Program-made: the position numbers and the translations under genes
From: Paralichthys olivaceus
Taxonomy: Eukaryota > Chordata > Actinopteri > Pleuronectiformes > Paralichthyidae
Reading direction: 5' to 3'
DNA: 64,000 nt
NCBI RefSeq assembly: GCF_024713975.1
Contig: NC_091099.1
Location: 9,240,501 to 9,304,500, forward strand
Part shown: positions 1 to 12,200 of the stretch, piece after piece
Layout: every line of letters starts with the position of its first letter
Numbering within the stretch: the first letter of the stretch is position 1
Notes under the pieces: model-generated
What the model was told of the DNA's origin: nothing
The model's database searches: none
Seen by the model: the letters and a program-made list of their open reading frames with translations, nothing else

Positions 1-23
1 ATGTGCTGCTCTGTCTTGCTCAG

Positions 24-3000
24 CAAACTCTACGATGACCTAAAGAGTGACAAGGAGAGGGAGAACTTCAACAAACTATGTGAAGAATATGTTCAGTGAG
101 TTAACCTGAAGCCTGTTATTCGAAAAATAATATGAACACACAAAAATACATTATTGTATCTCATTGGCCAAAAAATTGCATCCTATTAATGATTTTATTC
201 CTCTGATTATTTTTCTGGGCAGGCAGTACTTCAGCCGACCCGGCCTGGAAGGCAAGTTGCGAGCCATCCAGACAGTGTCGGTGCTTCTCCAAGGACCGAG
301 CGACGTGGGTAACAGAACTCTGGAGATGTCAGGATTGATGGACGCAGTGATTTCTCTGTGTGCCTCCGAAGATGTAATACACCAGCAAGTAGCAGTGGAG
401 GCTGTTATACATGCTGCAGGGAAGGCCAAGAGAGCCTCCTTCATCACAACCAACGGAGTGGCACTTCTGAAGGACCTCTACAAGAAGAGTGAGAATGACA
501 GGATACGTGTGAGAGCCCTTGTGGTAAGTCCTGCAGGCAGCTGGATTTAAGATCGTCATTTATAAAATATAAAAGTTAATGCTTTCATGTGGCTTATTAT
601 GCAGGGTTTGTGCAAACTTGGATCAGCAGGAGGGACTGATTTCAGTATGAAGCAGTTTGCCGAGGGATCCACACTGAAACTTGCTAAGCAGTGCAGGAAG
701 TATGTACTGAATGTTTACGTTGAATAATGAACCTGGGTTAAGATTAAGAGAAGAGTGTCATGCATTGTTTGCATTGTTGCATTACAAAACAAAAAAACAA
801 CCGATAAGGAATGAACTCTTTGATCTGGAATAAGAAACAAGCTGCATCTCTCTCTGTTAGGTGGTTGTGTAATGAGTCTCTGCCCCCAACCTCCCGCCGG
901 TGGTCTGTAGAAGGTCTCGCCTACCTCACCTTTGATGCTGATGTGAAGGAAGACTTTGTGGAAGACAAGAGCGCTTTGCTGGCCATGTTTGAACTGGCAA
1001 AGGTTGGCTAATTGTGATACATGAACTGTAAAATTTATATTCATAAAGACTAATTCCTCTTGAAAAGGGGTATTTTTGTGATATTTGTCACAATGTTGTT
1101 TTTCTGTATGTTCTACAGTCAGAGGATAAAACAGTGCTATTTGCTGTGGGCTCCACATTAGTGAATTGTACCAACAGCTATGAAGTTGAGAAGCCGGATC
1201 CTCAGATGGTGGAGCTGGCCAAGTATGCCAAGCAGCATGTGCCTGAGGAGCACCCCAAGGTGCTGCTGACATACTCACTTTTTGTATATGTAGATTTAAC
1301 ATCACACAGTGTTCCTTCAGTGCTGCACAGTTGCTCTACTTCTCCAATTTCAACCCTTTTCTTTAGCTGTTCTTAAAATGTATGTAACATGCATATTTTT
1401 TAACGTTGGTGTGTTTTTCCTGAACCTTTTTGTCTGTTCATGTGTCAGGATGCACCTTCCTATGTTGAGAAAAGGCTGGGGAAGCTCTTGGAGTCTGGCG
1501 TAGTATCTGCGTTGGTGTGTATGGTCAAACAGGAGAGTCCAGCTCTTACTGAGGCTTGTAGAGAGTGTATCGCCAGGTAGGAAAATGGCAGTTTTTAGTC
1601 CTTACTCACTGTTCTCTCTGCAGATTTGCTCTTAATGCCATTTTTCACGGCAGGGTGTTCTTGGCTTTGGTGGAACGACAGGAAGACAGAGGCACAGTGG
1701 TGGCACAGGGTGGAGGAAAGGTAGAGGCACTATGATAGATTTACTAGTTGAGCCTGTGCACTTGAATACCTGACCTGAATTCTTTGCTATTGGAGTTTTA
1801 ATTGATGTACTTTTACTGTTTTCTCACCCAGGCTCTGATCCCACTGGCAACTGACAACACAGGTTTAGGGAAAATCAAAGCAGCACAAGCCCTGGCAAAA
1901 ATAACCATCACATCTAATCCAGAAATTGCCTTTCCAGGAGAAAGGGTAAAGATAAATTGTAATTGGTGTCTTCAGTGAGAAATGTAAAATGTCCTTGACA
2001 TTGTTTAACCTTTGTTCTTTATGATTGTAGATCTATGAGGTGGTTCGGCCACTTGCCAGTCTCCTAAGCCTTGAATGCTCCCTGCTGCAGAACTTCGAGG
2101 CACTCATGGCTCTCACCAACCTGGCTGGCATCAGCGATAGACTCAGGTTGGTCACTAGGGGGAAGTCTCTCCCAAGAATACATGTACAAACCTCATTTGA
2201 ATTGTTTTTCTACAATGTATGAAACCAGGCACATATTTATGCTATTTAGACTTTTAAACAGACCTAGTTTTCAGTTAAAATGCTGAAAATCTAAAAATAT
2301 TAATCATATTCTCTCCCTGTATTGATAATGTATATTGTTTCACAGACAAAAAATCATAAAAGAGAAGGCTGTGCAAAAAGTTGAAGGCTATATGTTTGAA
2401 GAGCACGAACTGGTCCGAGCCTCTGCCACAGAGTGCATGTGTAATTTGGTTTTAAGTACAGAGGTAAGACGTATTATATTGAGAATACATTATTGGCACA
2501 AATTTATAAAAATGTTAAGTTAACAGCTATGGGTATTCGGTGTGTCCTCAGGTGCAGAAGATGTACCTGGCAACAGGGAACGATCGCCTAAAGCTGCTTG
2601 TGCTTTACTGCGGCGAGGAGGACGAGAGGCTGCGGAAAGCTGCTGCAGGAACTCTGGCCATGCTGACCGCTGAGCAGCCTGAGCTCTGTGCCCGCATCCC
2701 TGGAACAGTAAGTACACCACTGCAGCTGCTCTCTGTCAAAACCTTCACATACTACAAAGACAAATTTTTATATTTTGTTTCTCATGACTTCCTGTTGTCC
2801 TCTCTTCACAGACAACCCACTGGCTTGAGATCATACAGGCGCTGCTGCTCAGTGAAATATCTGACCTCCGTCATCGTGGAGCGGTCATCGTTCAGAACAT
2901 GATGCAGGCGGAGAAAAGCCTGGCTGAGACACTCATGGAGAGTGAGGCTCTAGAGATCCTGACTGTCCTGGCAAAGGGAGGAGAAGACATGCCGCAGCCC

Positions 3001-3087
3001 ATTATAAAGGTCGCTCAGAACTGTCTGGACAAAGCTGTGGAGTATGGCATCATCAGAAGCAGAGAAGGGCGGGATAAGGACAACTGA
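24..3087 (+). CDS. unc45a: UNC45A myosin chaperone, 3' part (C-terminal ~574 residues)
   Basis: UNC45 proteins are co-chaperones of HSP90 that fold myosin heads through a C-terminal UCS domain of armadillo-like helices. Twelve exons read through in phase: 24-95, 223-523, 605-699, 861-1002, 1119-1259, 1449-1576, 1654-1720, 1832-1945, 2031-2146, 2346-2463, 2552-2707, 2812-3087. All internal introns are GT-AG, and the stop is TGA at 3085. The product carries typical UCS text such as [46 protein letters not shown] and [14 protein letters not shown]. The tail [16 protein letters not shown] and [13 protein letters not shown] fits UNC45A better than the muscle form UNC45B, which ends in a different motif. 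The N-terminal TPR region lies left of the window. The first exon start (after an AG at 22-23) is likely but the frame is also open to base 1. The neighbour rccd1 supports the A paralogue. Confidence 0.93.
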
Positions 3088-3838
3088 ACCCTAAAAACAC
3101 TGCTGCTGTGTGTGGATGTGCCTCGAGAGTTATGTGGGTCCAGTTGTTTGGTCTGAATGGATATACACTGATTGTCAAAAAGCAGTAATGAATTTATTTG
3201 ACAAAAATGTCTTGGATAAAAAACTATTTTATACATTCTTTACTTAAGATTGTAATTTTTACTTGTGTAATTGTTATTCCACAAATATACTTTGTCTTAA
3301 TTTCACATCATTATTATTATTATTTGTGTAATTATGTTTGACATACAAAGACCAAAACATTTCATTTGTATAATTCACCAAATCGTGTGCAGTGTTTTCA
3401 TTTTAAATTCACTACGTTCCCACTACTTTGACTGTGTTTGATAAATAAATATCTCTACATGAACCTTATTGTCATCTCTTCTCTTTGTAGGCACCTGAAT
3501 GTAGAATCTGTCTTAATCTGTCTCTGTTAAGAACAGAGGATGTCACACCTTGTTAAATCCTATGAGACAAATAGTGATTACTAAATATAATGATGTTATT
3601 AATGACTGCAGCACCAGATCATTTGAGAAGTAGTAATAGTAACAATTATTTATTTTATTATTGTTATTATTAGTAAGTAGAGTCTAATTTAGATCCATGA
3701 AGCGGCTCACATCAGTGCGCATGCGCGGTGCGTCCCCGCGCCACCTTCCACGTTGTTCAAACTTTGCGGGTAACTGCGCTGCAACGGATCCGGTGCGGCA
3801 GCTTCCGTGAGAAACAAACGGAGGTGACGCGTTTTTCG
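3088..3838. other. unc45a 3' UTR and rccd1 promoter region, no further gene
   Basis: After the unc45a stop, an AT-rich 3' UTR runs to a poly(A) signal AATAAA at 3444-3449. The following ~270 bases hold short AT-rich runs and no convincing reading frame. The last ~120 bases turn GC- and CpG-rich and form the rccd1 promoter and 5' UTR. Confidence 0.7.
3716..3726 (+). promoter_or_regulatory. NRF1-type palindrome in the rccd1 promoter
   Basis: The string TGCGCATGCGC is a near-perfect match to the palindromic NRF1 site (consensus YGCGCAYGCGCR). It lies 113-123 bases before the rccd1 ATG in a CpG-rich stretch without a TATA box. That fits a housekeeping type promoter. No transcription start can be read from the sequence, so the role is inferred. 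Confidence 0.55.
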
Positions 3839-6051
3839 ATGCGGTGGTTTGGATTCGGCTTTAACGCATTCGGACAAATATGTGACCGATTAAACAAAGC
3901 GGCTGGATGTGACGTCACTGAGGAAATCAAACTGACCCTTCCAACTGAGCTCGAGTCCTCCTGCTGCTGCTCCAAGATCAGAGGAGTGAGAGCGAGCTGG
4001 AGTCGAAGAGTGACTGTGCACGAGGATGGTGAGTCAGAAACACAGAGATACTGACACAGCAAGCTTCTGTAACCACACTCTTAGTATGGGTGTTAACCAT
4101 AGACTGTATATAAAGGTGTTAACTCAAGTTTGCTCTTTGTGTGTGTGTGTGTGTGTGTTAGGTGACAGCTGTGTGTGTGTGGCAGGTTTCGCTGCAGCCT
4201 CCTCCTGTGGTGTTTCAGTGAGCCTCGGCTGTAAAGACGCTTTCATCAGTGAACAGCACCTCACCCTTGCTTTCCCAGGCAGGATCGAAACCTGGGACCT
4301 GCAGAGGAAAGACAAGACTCCATCATGGAGCACGGAAATAAACACGCAATCTGGTGGTGAGTATTTTAATATATCATACAGCTGACAGACATGAAAAGGT
4401 TTATCACATGATCTGTCAGAGGCTCTACTGTAAACATCTGGCTGCTTTCTTACTCCAGGTCCCCTCCTGAATCTCCCACTGGTCCCTGGTGGTTACATAG
4501 CAACCAAACCTCCCCTCTTCCGCTCACTGTCTCCTCACCTGAAAGCCAAGAGTCTTGCTCTGGGAGGAGAGCATGCCATCCTTCTCTGTGCCACAGGAGC
4601 CGTGTACACATGGGGACTGGGCAGGTACAGCTAACACTCACATACACGTCTTTATTGACCACTGCAACTGCACCCTTCTGAGTATCTTGATGTTTTTGCA
4701 TGTGTGTGTTTTATTTAAAAGTCACGGTCAGCTGGGACACGGCGACCTCACCTCTGAGGAGGAGCCCAGGGCGGTGGAGGCCCTCTGGGGGATGACCATG
4801 AGCGGTGTTGCTGCAGGAGGCTGGCACTCTGTCTGCATTAGTGGTAAATGTTATTAAAAAAAGTGTTGCCAGTGAAAAGGGTTATGATCCTTCAACTTAG
4901 AAAAAAGAAAAACCTCAGATGACCTTTTCTTCACAGATGGCGGTGACCTTTATTTGTGGGGCTGGAACGAGAGCGGTCAGATTGGACTCCCATCACGAGG
5001 TCTGAGGAAAACAATGCAGCAGCGTAGTAGCCAACAAGCAGGTTTGTCTGTCTCCTTCAGGAATGTGAAATACAGTTTCACACTCCTAAACACAGTCGTC
5101 TTATATTTCTTCTTGCCTGAAGTGACGTCTTTCAATCCAAAGATTTCCGTCCTATCTGCTGAGGTTCACTTTGAATCTCTGAACAATAGGACAAAAAGTG
5201 TTGGACCTGGTGGATATATTATATGTGAAAGAGACAAAATTGTAATTTGTTCAAATGTTTTCTGCAGGTTTAGCATAATAAACTCAATGACATCAAACAT
5301 CTCACTCCCTAACAGTCTGTTTAAATGAATAGCATGTCAGGTATAGGTATGGGAAAGGCTTTAGCATTCATGGATGAACCACCGCTATGACTCTAATATA
5401 ACGTCATGTTCAGTATTTTGCCTGTTGTTGCCACTTAAGCGTAATATTGTCACGGTAATAGCCCAGTTTCATTGACTGCATTGAACAGGAGCTCTGTGCC
5501 AAGACGCTGATGTGAAGAGTGATGAAGAGCCACAGGAGGGGGAGAAACACGAGGAGGTATTCATATCCATCCAGGCTTTCCCGGCTCTGCTGGATGTCAC
5601 TCCGTCCTGTGAAATCAGGACAGTCAGCTGCGGCTCCCGTCACACAGCTGCTGTGACAAGTAAGGACTCTTGTTGTGACAGTTGATGGATAATATTGATT
5701 TACATTTCTTGATAAGTCATTGTCATATTTATCTAATTTCAGCCACAGGTGACCTCTATACTTGGGGCTGGGGTAGGTTTGAATTCTGAATCTGAGATAA
5801 ATACATTGTATTGTCTGTGAAATGTTTGGTGCTGGTGTTGCTGCTGCAGTGTTAACATCCCCCTGACCATCTCTTCTTCTTTTACTATTTCAGGTGAATA
5901 CGGTCAACTTGGACATCAGACATTAATCAGTTCAGATGAGCCCCAGTGTGTGGAGTTCTTCAGGGAGCAGCAGATGCGTGTGGTTGATGTGGTGTGCGGG
6001 ACGTGGAACACTTTTGCTGCTGTTGTCAAGGAGGAAGTACCAAGCTCTTAA
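3839..6051 (+). CDS. rccd1: RCC1 domain-containing protein 1
   Basis: RCCD1 is a small RCC1-type beta-propeller protein that partners the histone demethylase KDM8. Eight exons give 378 residues, against about 376 in human: 3839-4028, 4162-4356, 4459-4624, 4722-4843, 4937-5041, 5489-5659, 5743-5772, 5894-6051. The start is the first in-frame ATG and gives [14 protein letters not shown], close to the human N terminus WFGFGFCGFGQ. Repeat motifs are visible in order: [75 protein letters not shown]. Exon 7 is only 30 bases. The exon 2 acceptor is ambiguous (see findings). It runs tail to tail with cib1. Confidence 0.95.
4139..4158 (+). repeat. (GT)10 microsatellite at a splice acceptor
   Basis: Ten GT units sit directly before the TTAG acceptor of rccd1 exon 2, where a pyrimidine tract would normally be. 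A second (GT)n run lies inside the predicted exon at 4171-4180. Confidence 0.9.
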
Positions 6052-6415
6052 AAATACAAAGGAATCTCCCTCATTGGAGAACAGTGGACTTTGGACAACA
6101 TATCAGGAAGTGTAAGCTCTCACAACACAAACATTAATACTTAAGATTAAATATATTTTGTAATACAAACGTGTGTTTGTTTGTTTGTTTGTTTTTTTAT
6201 CTGAATGAGAGTTATTCTGTACTTTTGGTAAATGTTTTTAGTTTATTTACAGATATTTTAGAAAAATCAAAAACAATACATAAAAACAGTTAAGGCAATA
6301 AAATCCACGGGTGAATATAATTTAAGGCAAATATTAAATTGTTCTAATTGAAATAATTAAACACTGTGATATCAGAGGGAAAGGGTGATGCATTTCCACG
6401 GCCCTCTAGAGGTCT
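6052..6415. promoter_or_regulatory. Convergent 3' UTRs of rccd1 and cib1 with crossing poly(A) signals
   Basis: No gene lies here beyond the two 3' UTRs. A plus-strand AATAAA at 6297-6302 would serve rccd1, and a minus-strand AATAAA (TTTATT at 6242-6247) would serve cib1. If both are used, the two mature transcripts overlap by roughly 60-100 bases. A (GTTT)n run lies at about 6173-6193. Confidence 0.55.
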
Positions 6416-8085
6416 TCACAGCACAATCTTGAAAGAACTGTGGAGAAATCAAATTGTTAGGTTGCAGTTGAAGAGGAGAAAATTGGGTAAAATAACAATA
6501 ATAATTTGATTTGTTTTCTTACCTGACAAAATCTGGTGATCTTGAAATCACATGCTGAAACTCTGAGAGGTTCACTGTTCCATCCTTGTCAATGTCCGAC
6601 TCTTCAAGAATCTAAAAAGAGGAAGAAGAAACTATATCCACTGTCTTCACCATCTGAAATGCTTTTACAAATTTCAATTCAAACAACTTCAGGTAATTCA
6701 TTTGGAACAGCAAGTTGAACACAAACATACACTGAGAGGAACAAATACATTTAAAAAAAAAGTTAATGACAGTACAAAAAGTTAAAAAGTGGATTCAAAT
6801 GATCAGCTACAAAGAAGGCAATGCCTCATTGAACTCACATTGCTGATGAGCTGTCGCATTTCCTCTGTGGTCAGTCTTGTGTCATCAGTCTCCCCGGTCA
6901 GACAGTTCACCAGCTTCTCCAGATCGCCACTGTCAAGGGTTCCATCATCGTCAAAGTCTAAAACAATACATGAATATACTTATTATGCAGATTCATTTCC
7001 TTACATATATTATTTGTAACCAGCAACGTGTTTTAATCAAGTGACTTACCAAATATACGGAAGGCATAGTGGGATTTGATTTCCAGTGTAGCAGAGTCAC
7101 TGAAGGCACTCAATAGATCCAGAAAATCCTCAAAGGTGAGGCTTCCATCTTTGATATCAGACGTTGAGAACACATGGCAGATTCTGTTCCTGAAAGGGTT
7201 GGACTGAAACAGGAATAAGTACAAGGGTCAGTGTAGTTTATCAGCACTTGAAGTCTTCTTCCAGAACACACAAAAGCACACGACAGTCCTGGTTAAACTG
7301 TGAAAATAAACCACGCAGACGTCCACATAATATCCATAGATCCTCTTTTTAAACCCTTAAATGTATTTTTACCTTGAGTTCTGGCAAAGTAAGAATCTTC
7401 TCCATTGGTACCCTGGTGTTAAGAAGATCTTTCTCCTCTTTCGGGAGCAGTTCAGTGAATCTCTTGTGAGCTCTGATTATGAGAAGAAAGGCAATATTTG
7501 ATTATGTATTGCAACACGCAGTGATAGATTACTGGAAATGATTTTTTATAATTGGTAACATGTTGCATGCAGCTGATTGCTTACAGGAGGATTTCTTGTT
7601 TTGTCAGGAATGTCAGCTCCTGTGAGGAAAAGGAATTGTCATCAGAATGAAAGCAGTCACGGATGAACCTTAAACACTGTTGTCACTTACACTTTAAAAC
7701 CTTAACATGTTTTGACTCCTATATCCTGTTCATATATATTTCCTTCATCTTCTATTGCCTGTCAATCCATGATATTAGCAACATTAGCTTCCACTTAACC
7801 AGCGTGATGACAAGTGCCATCAGAGTTTTCTTTTTACTTTATAGGAAATACAACAACTACAGACGACAAATAAATCACCCTGCCCCCCTGGTGACAAAGC
7901 TATTCTTTAGCTTCGTAGCATTTAGCTGAGATAGTTCTAACGATGCGTGGAAGAAGCAGCTCGCAGCTTTACCACTCGGTTTACTTCCGTAACGATATAA
8001 CATCAGTTTTAATGACGTGTCTTGGGGGACTTACTTGATATTCCGAGAGCAAATCCTTCCCAAGGTTACTTGCCGTAGTTCCCAT
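6416..8085 (-). CDS. cib1: Calcium and integrin-binding protein 1
   Basis: CIB1 is an EF-hand protein that binds integrin alpha-IIb tails and kinases. Seven exons on the minus strand give 189 residues (human 191): 8035-8085, 7585-7619, 7373-7472, 7050-7203, 6839-6957, 6523-6611, 6416-6437. The start MGTTASNLGKDLL has the family's N-myristoylation glycine, and the end SSFKIVL matches the human C terminus. Two canonical calcium loops are visible: DFDDDGTLDSGD (about residues 114-125, Asp at the last position as in CIB proteins) and DIDKDGTVNLSE (159-170). The earlier EF-hand region (NPFRNRICHVFSTSD, SFEDFLDLLSAFSD-like) is degenerate, as is usual here. The phases close exactly, so this is a complete, intact gene. 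It is head to head with terb1 at about 1.1 kb. Confidence 0.96.
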
Positions 8086-9208
8086 GGTGACTTTTTCGAC
8101 TTGATGTGTACTTTCTTAAAAAAAAAAACTAGTACTTGTTGCCTTTCTATCGCTTACTTCCGGTTTCTGCTCAGCGCATTACTCTTTCCTGTGTTCAGCT
8201 TCAGCTACGTAACGGTTTCCACGGTGACGCAATGTAAACAACGTGACGTGTAAACTATCAGACAAATAGAAATAAACAAATTATTTCACAATTTCATATT
8301 GATTGTACATTATACACTTTAATAAAATATATTAAGCCATGCACTCTTGCAATAAACAGAATAATATATTAAAACCTGAATGTTTTATCAGCTTTTCAAT
8401 TAAAGGAAGTAGACAATGAACTGATATAGAGGCTCTGCTTCACTTTTAAAAACACCAAAAGAAGCTTTTTAGCACTTTACATTTATGGATGTGGAACTTG
8501 TAATATTCATATGTTTCTAAGAAGAAAAAACGTTTTCTAATTCTGTACTAATTTATGAAAACAAAGTAAAACAGCCTTAAAGCAAATAATAAAAGCATCA
8601 CAGATATAATCCAAAGCTAAAGGGCAGATGCATCACCACAGACATTGAGTGTGATCAAAATTAATATCCTCATTGAATCTTCATATAAATGGCTCACAGG
8701 AAAAAATGAAGAATCTGAATTTATCTCTTCAGCTTTGTTTAATTCATTCATAAATCAACACGTGTCTCGTCTCATGAATGAATTCAACTTCACGCGCTAA
8801 TATTCGGAGTGGTGGGCCACACCCTGTCTCTTGTTGCCATGGTAACGCAAAGTGCTGACGTTCCATCACCGGTGATTCATGGGAGACAAACGCGACAGCT
8901 AACTTTGGCTAAAGCTAACATCTCTGTGACTAACTTTAAATCACTGAGGTTTCTACTCCTGAAGAAAACTTTGAATTTACCTTGTAGAAATATTTTACTT
9001 TAAACGAGCTGCAGTTTTAACCGGAGCAAACACAACAAATAAAGATTTATATTAGGGTATTTAGCTAGGTAGCTAATTCGTTAGCACAAAATAATGCTAG
9101 CTCTACCAAAGGTGAGGATGTAGAGATGATATTATTGGATTGATAAATCAGCCATATTGTCAGTTCGATAACATTTCTAAGTAACCTAAGAGTCATTCAA
9201 AGAGTGTG
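8086..9208. other. Divergent intergenic region between cib1 and terb1
   Basis: The cib1 side (8086-8260) is mildly CpG-containing and includes a CRE/ATF-like TGACGTG at 8244-8250. The middle (8260-8780) is AT-rich with no reading frame I trust. The terb1 side (8790-9200) probably holds its promoter and 5' UTR. No repeat family was recognised. Confidence 0.5.
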
Positions 9209-12200
9209 ATGGAGAAAACTGGGGCTTACAGCAACAGCCGCACTGGTGAGTGACATTGTTGGAAACTAGCTGTGCACACTTAGTTAGTATTGGAACATGG
9301 ACGGAGCTAGTGTAACTAAACATTTCTGTTCAGTTCAACGTGACTTTGCTGATTCCATCCCTCTGCTTTCAGCCATAAGAACAGACCTCAGCCTGCTCAT
9401 TGAGTGTCTGAAGTTTCAGATGAAATCTCCTGAGCTACAGAAACAAGCTCTTCTCACCATTCACTCCATCTGTGAAAACAGAGGTAACTGCTCCATTAAT
9501 GACAGAAATATTAACCCAAACCGTTTCATACACTCACTATCTCTCCTACAGCACCATCAGTCAGTCGGGTTTTTTATTTGGAGAGCAGTCGTTGAAGGAA
9601 TTGATTTTCATTCACATATACAAAACTGTTTACTTTTCATTATTTCAGATGACAATGTGGACCTGCTGAGAGAAATGGGAGGTGTGGCATTTGTGTATAA
9701 CCTCTCCAAATCCACTATTGTTCACTCAGATGTGAAGGAGACTGCACTTTTTACGCTGGGCACTCTCGCAGAGGCCAATGGTAGGTGTGAGAGTGATATT
9801 TCAGAAGCCCACTTCAGGGATGCCCCTATGAATGATGCAGTCCAAGAAATTGCATTGCAGCCCTCGAAGCCTCAGATGAATGTACATATTGTCCAGCGTC
9901 AAAGAGATGGGAAAGATACATTTATGTGGTGTTTGTTCATTTGTACAGTTGAAGATTTACTGGACAACAGGCAGGAAATTGCCTCCAAAAATCTTTGGTA
10001 GATCGCTAGGACACTGAAATAATTCATAGGCTACTTGCAAACTCTTCTATTGTTTTCTTTTCTGTAGATTATAGGATACTAAGAGCTGCAAAGGACACAC
10101 ACAGGATAGCTTTGTCACTGCTATAGAAAATTCTAATTTGAAATGCAGGTATCAGAGGCTGCTTATGAGATTAATGTAAGATGATTTGTGTATTTTATTT
10201 TGAAAGTGTACCCAAGCACGTATCGTGTTCTTTCTGAACTAAATTGATGAGACGTAGTATTTTCAAATGAATAAAGGTTCAACATATGGTTGATACTGAT
10301 TTATATTGTTTCTTCTGGTAGTGTTTTCCAAGAATTCTCTGTGCAGAAAGGAGACATTTGCAGACCTTGCTGATTGGTTGATGAATGATGTCCCCCTGAC
10401 ACAGAAGAGAGTTTCTGTCTATTTGCTGTCTGTGTTGGTCGCCAACAACAGTAAGATAAAGATGCCCTCAGCTAACTCAGTGAATAAAGCTACAGGATCA
10501 GATATGAGAGAAATTTCATAAATATACAACAAAATGTATTGCTGAAATATTGTACATTTCATTTCAGAGAGTGTGATGATGATCACACTTTTTAATGTAG
10601 ACCCTTGTAACCTGTTTGTGTGTCTGTGCTCTTGCAGAATTAGGACAGTCTTTAGCCCTAACTACTGGCTGCCTGGATATTCTACTGGACCTGTTCAGGT
10701 ACTTATCAGTGATGTAGCTACAGTATTATCAGTCTCACCAAGTTCACACAGGTATGCAAAATCCACTCATATTAGCCCATACATACAGCTTTGATAGCAT
10801 ACTGAATGTTTAATTTACTTAAGTTCATAATGTCAAGTGGTTTCACAAAATTGATTTGTGTAAATTGAAGTTTTTCATTAATATAAAAGGAATTTAAAAT
10901 ATATGCAGGGTTCAGTAACACATTAAAAAAATCCTAACCTGCCAGGTTATACATGCAATATTTAATTTAATTCATTTCAGTGTATATGTTTTTGCAGGAC
11001 TACTTTTCCCCTTTCCAAAGAGGCCACTGCAGTTATTGCTAATGCTCCTCACACTTACCAACTCTGGGCATCTGTGTCTAGTGCTCTCTGTGGATGTGTC
11101 TACAATCCTCAGAATGGTAATATCGTCTTTGTATTTTTGCCTTTAACAGAGGAGTTAATATGTATAACATATTTGCCCATTTCATCTTGGACTCAAACCA
11201 TAGGATAGTTAATTTCATAGTATCTAGAGTAAGAACAGAAAAACAGTTTTAAATCAATTGATGATTTTTGTCTTCCAGAGGAGGGTCAGCGTATTTGTGT
11301 TGCAGCCTTTCCTATAATAAATGTCTGGCTTCAGCAGATTGCTCTGGCACGCACAGAGATTGTTCAATCAATTTGTTCCTTCATAGCGATGACAGTTGCC
11401 AGCAACTGTAAGTAAAAGTTTTGGCCAAGCTTGTAAACTGAAAACGATGTCCAAACAATGAAAAGACTTAAAACAAATCTTTGTTTTTTTCTGCAGGCTA
11501 TGTTCAGGAGAGTTTTTCTGCCTCGGGGGGTTTGGAAACTCTCACTCGTTCACTCCTTCGTCTAGCCTCTGTGGCAGATACAAGCTCGTTGTCGTGCCAA
11601 CTTTCAGTCATTATTTCCAAGACCCTGTCAGCTTGTGTTACTGATAACTGTGTGTATTGTTCCCTCACAAAGTTACATTTCAAATAACACAACCACAATT
11701 GTTTCTTTTTCCATTGACAATCTACGCTCTCTTCAGCTGCTCTGGCTTCAGGTCTGGCTCAGTATGGCATAGTGTCCCATCTCCTCTCTTTGCTGGCAAG
11801 CCCAAATCTGGACTTCCAGGACAGGCTTTCAGTTTTACTAACTCTGGGTCACTGCACCGAGGCTTCTGGTGAGAATGTATTTTTTATGTCTAATATTTTC
11901 TGCTAGTGCTGTATGTGTTAGATTCATATTTTAAACCACCAAAAAAACTTTCATCGTGATTCTTTATGCTGTCCAAATACTTTTTCACAACTGTGATTCT
12001 TCCTGTCTGCAGAGGACCACCAGTCACAGTTGGTGCAGTGTGGAGGCCTGCCCCTTATTATAACTTTACTCACAGAGGACACATGTGAGGAGGTCAGGAA
12101 GGCTGCTACGTTCATATTGCAGACCTGCAAACCGGCCAGTAAGTTCATCTAATTATTCAAGTACTTCACAATCCTTGTAGCTTCGTCATTCAAGACAGGA

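Noticed and set aside
3728-3838. N-terminal extension of rccd1 from an in-frame GTG
   Set aside because: Human RCCD1 homology begins at WFGFGF right after the ATG at 3839, and the upstream part is promoter-like with an NRF1 site.
7663-7929. 88-codon plus-strand frame inside the cib1 locus
   Set aside because: It lies in cib1 intron 1 on the opposite strand, has no splice context and no recognisable sequence.
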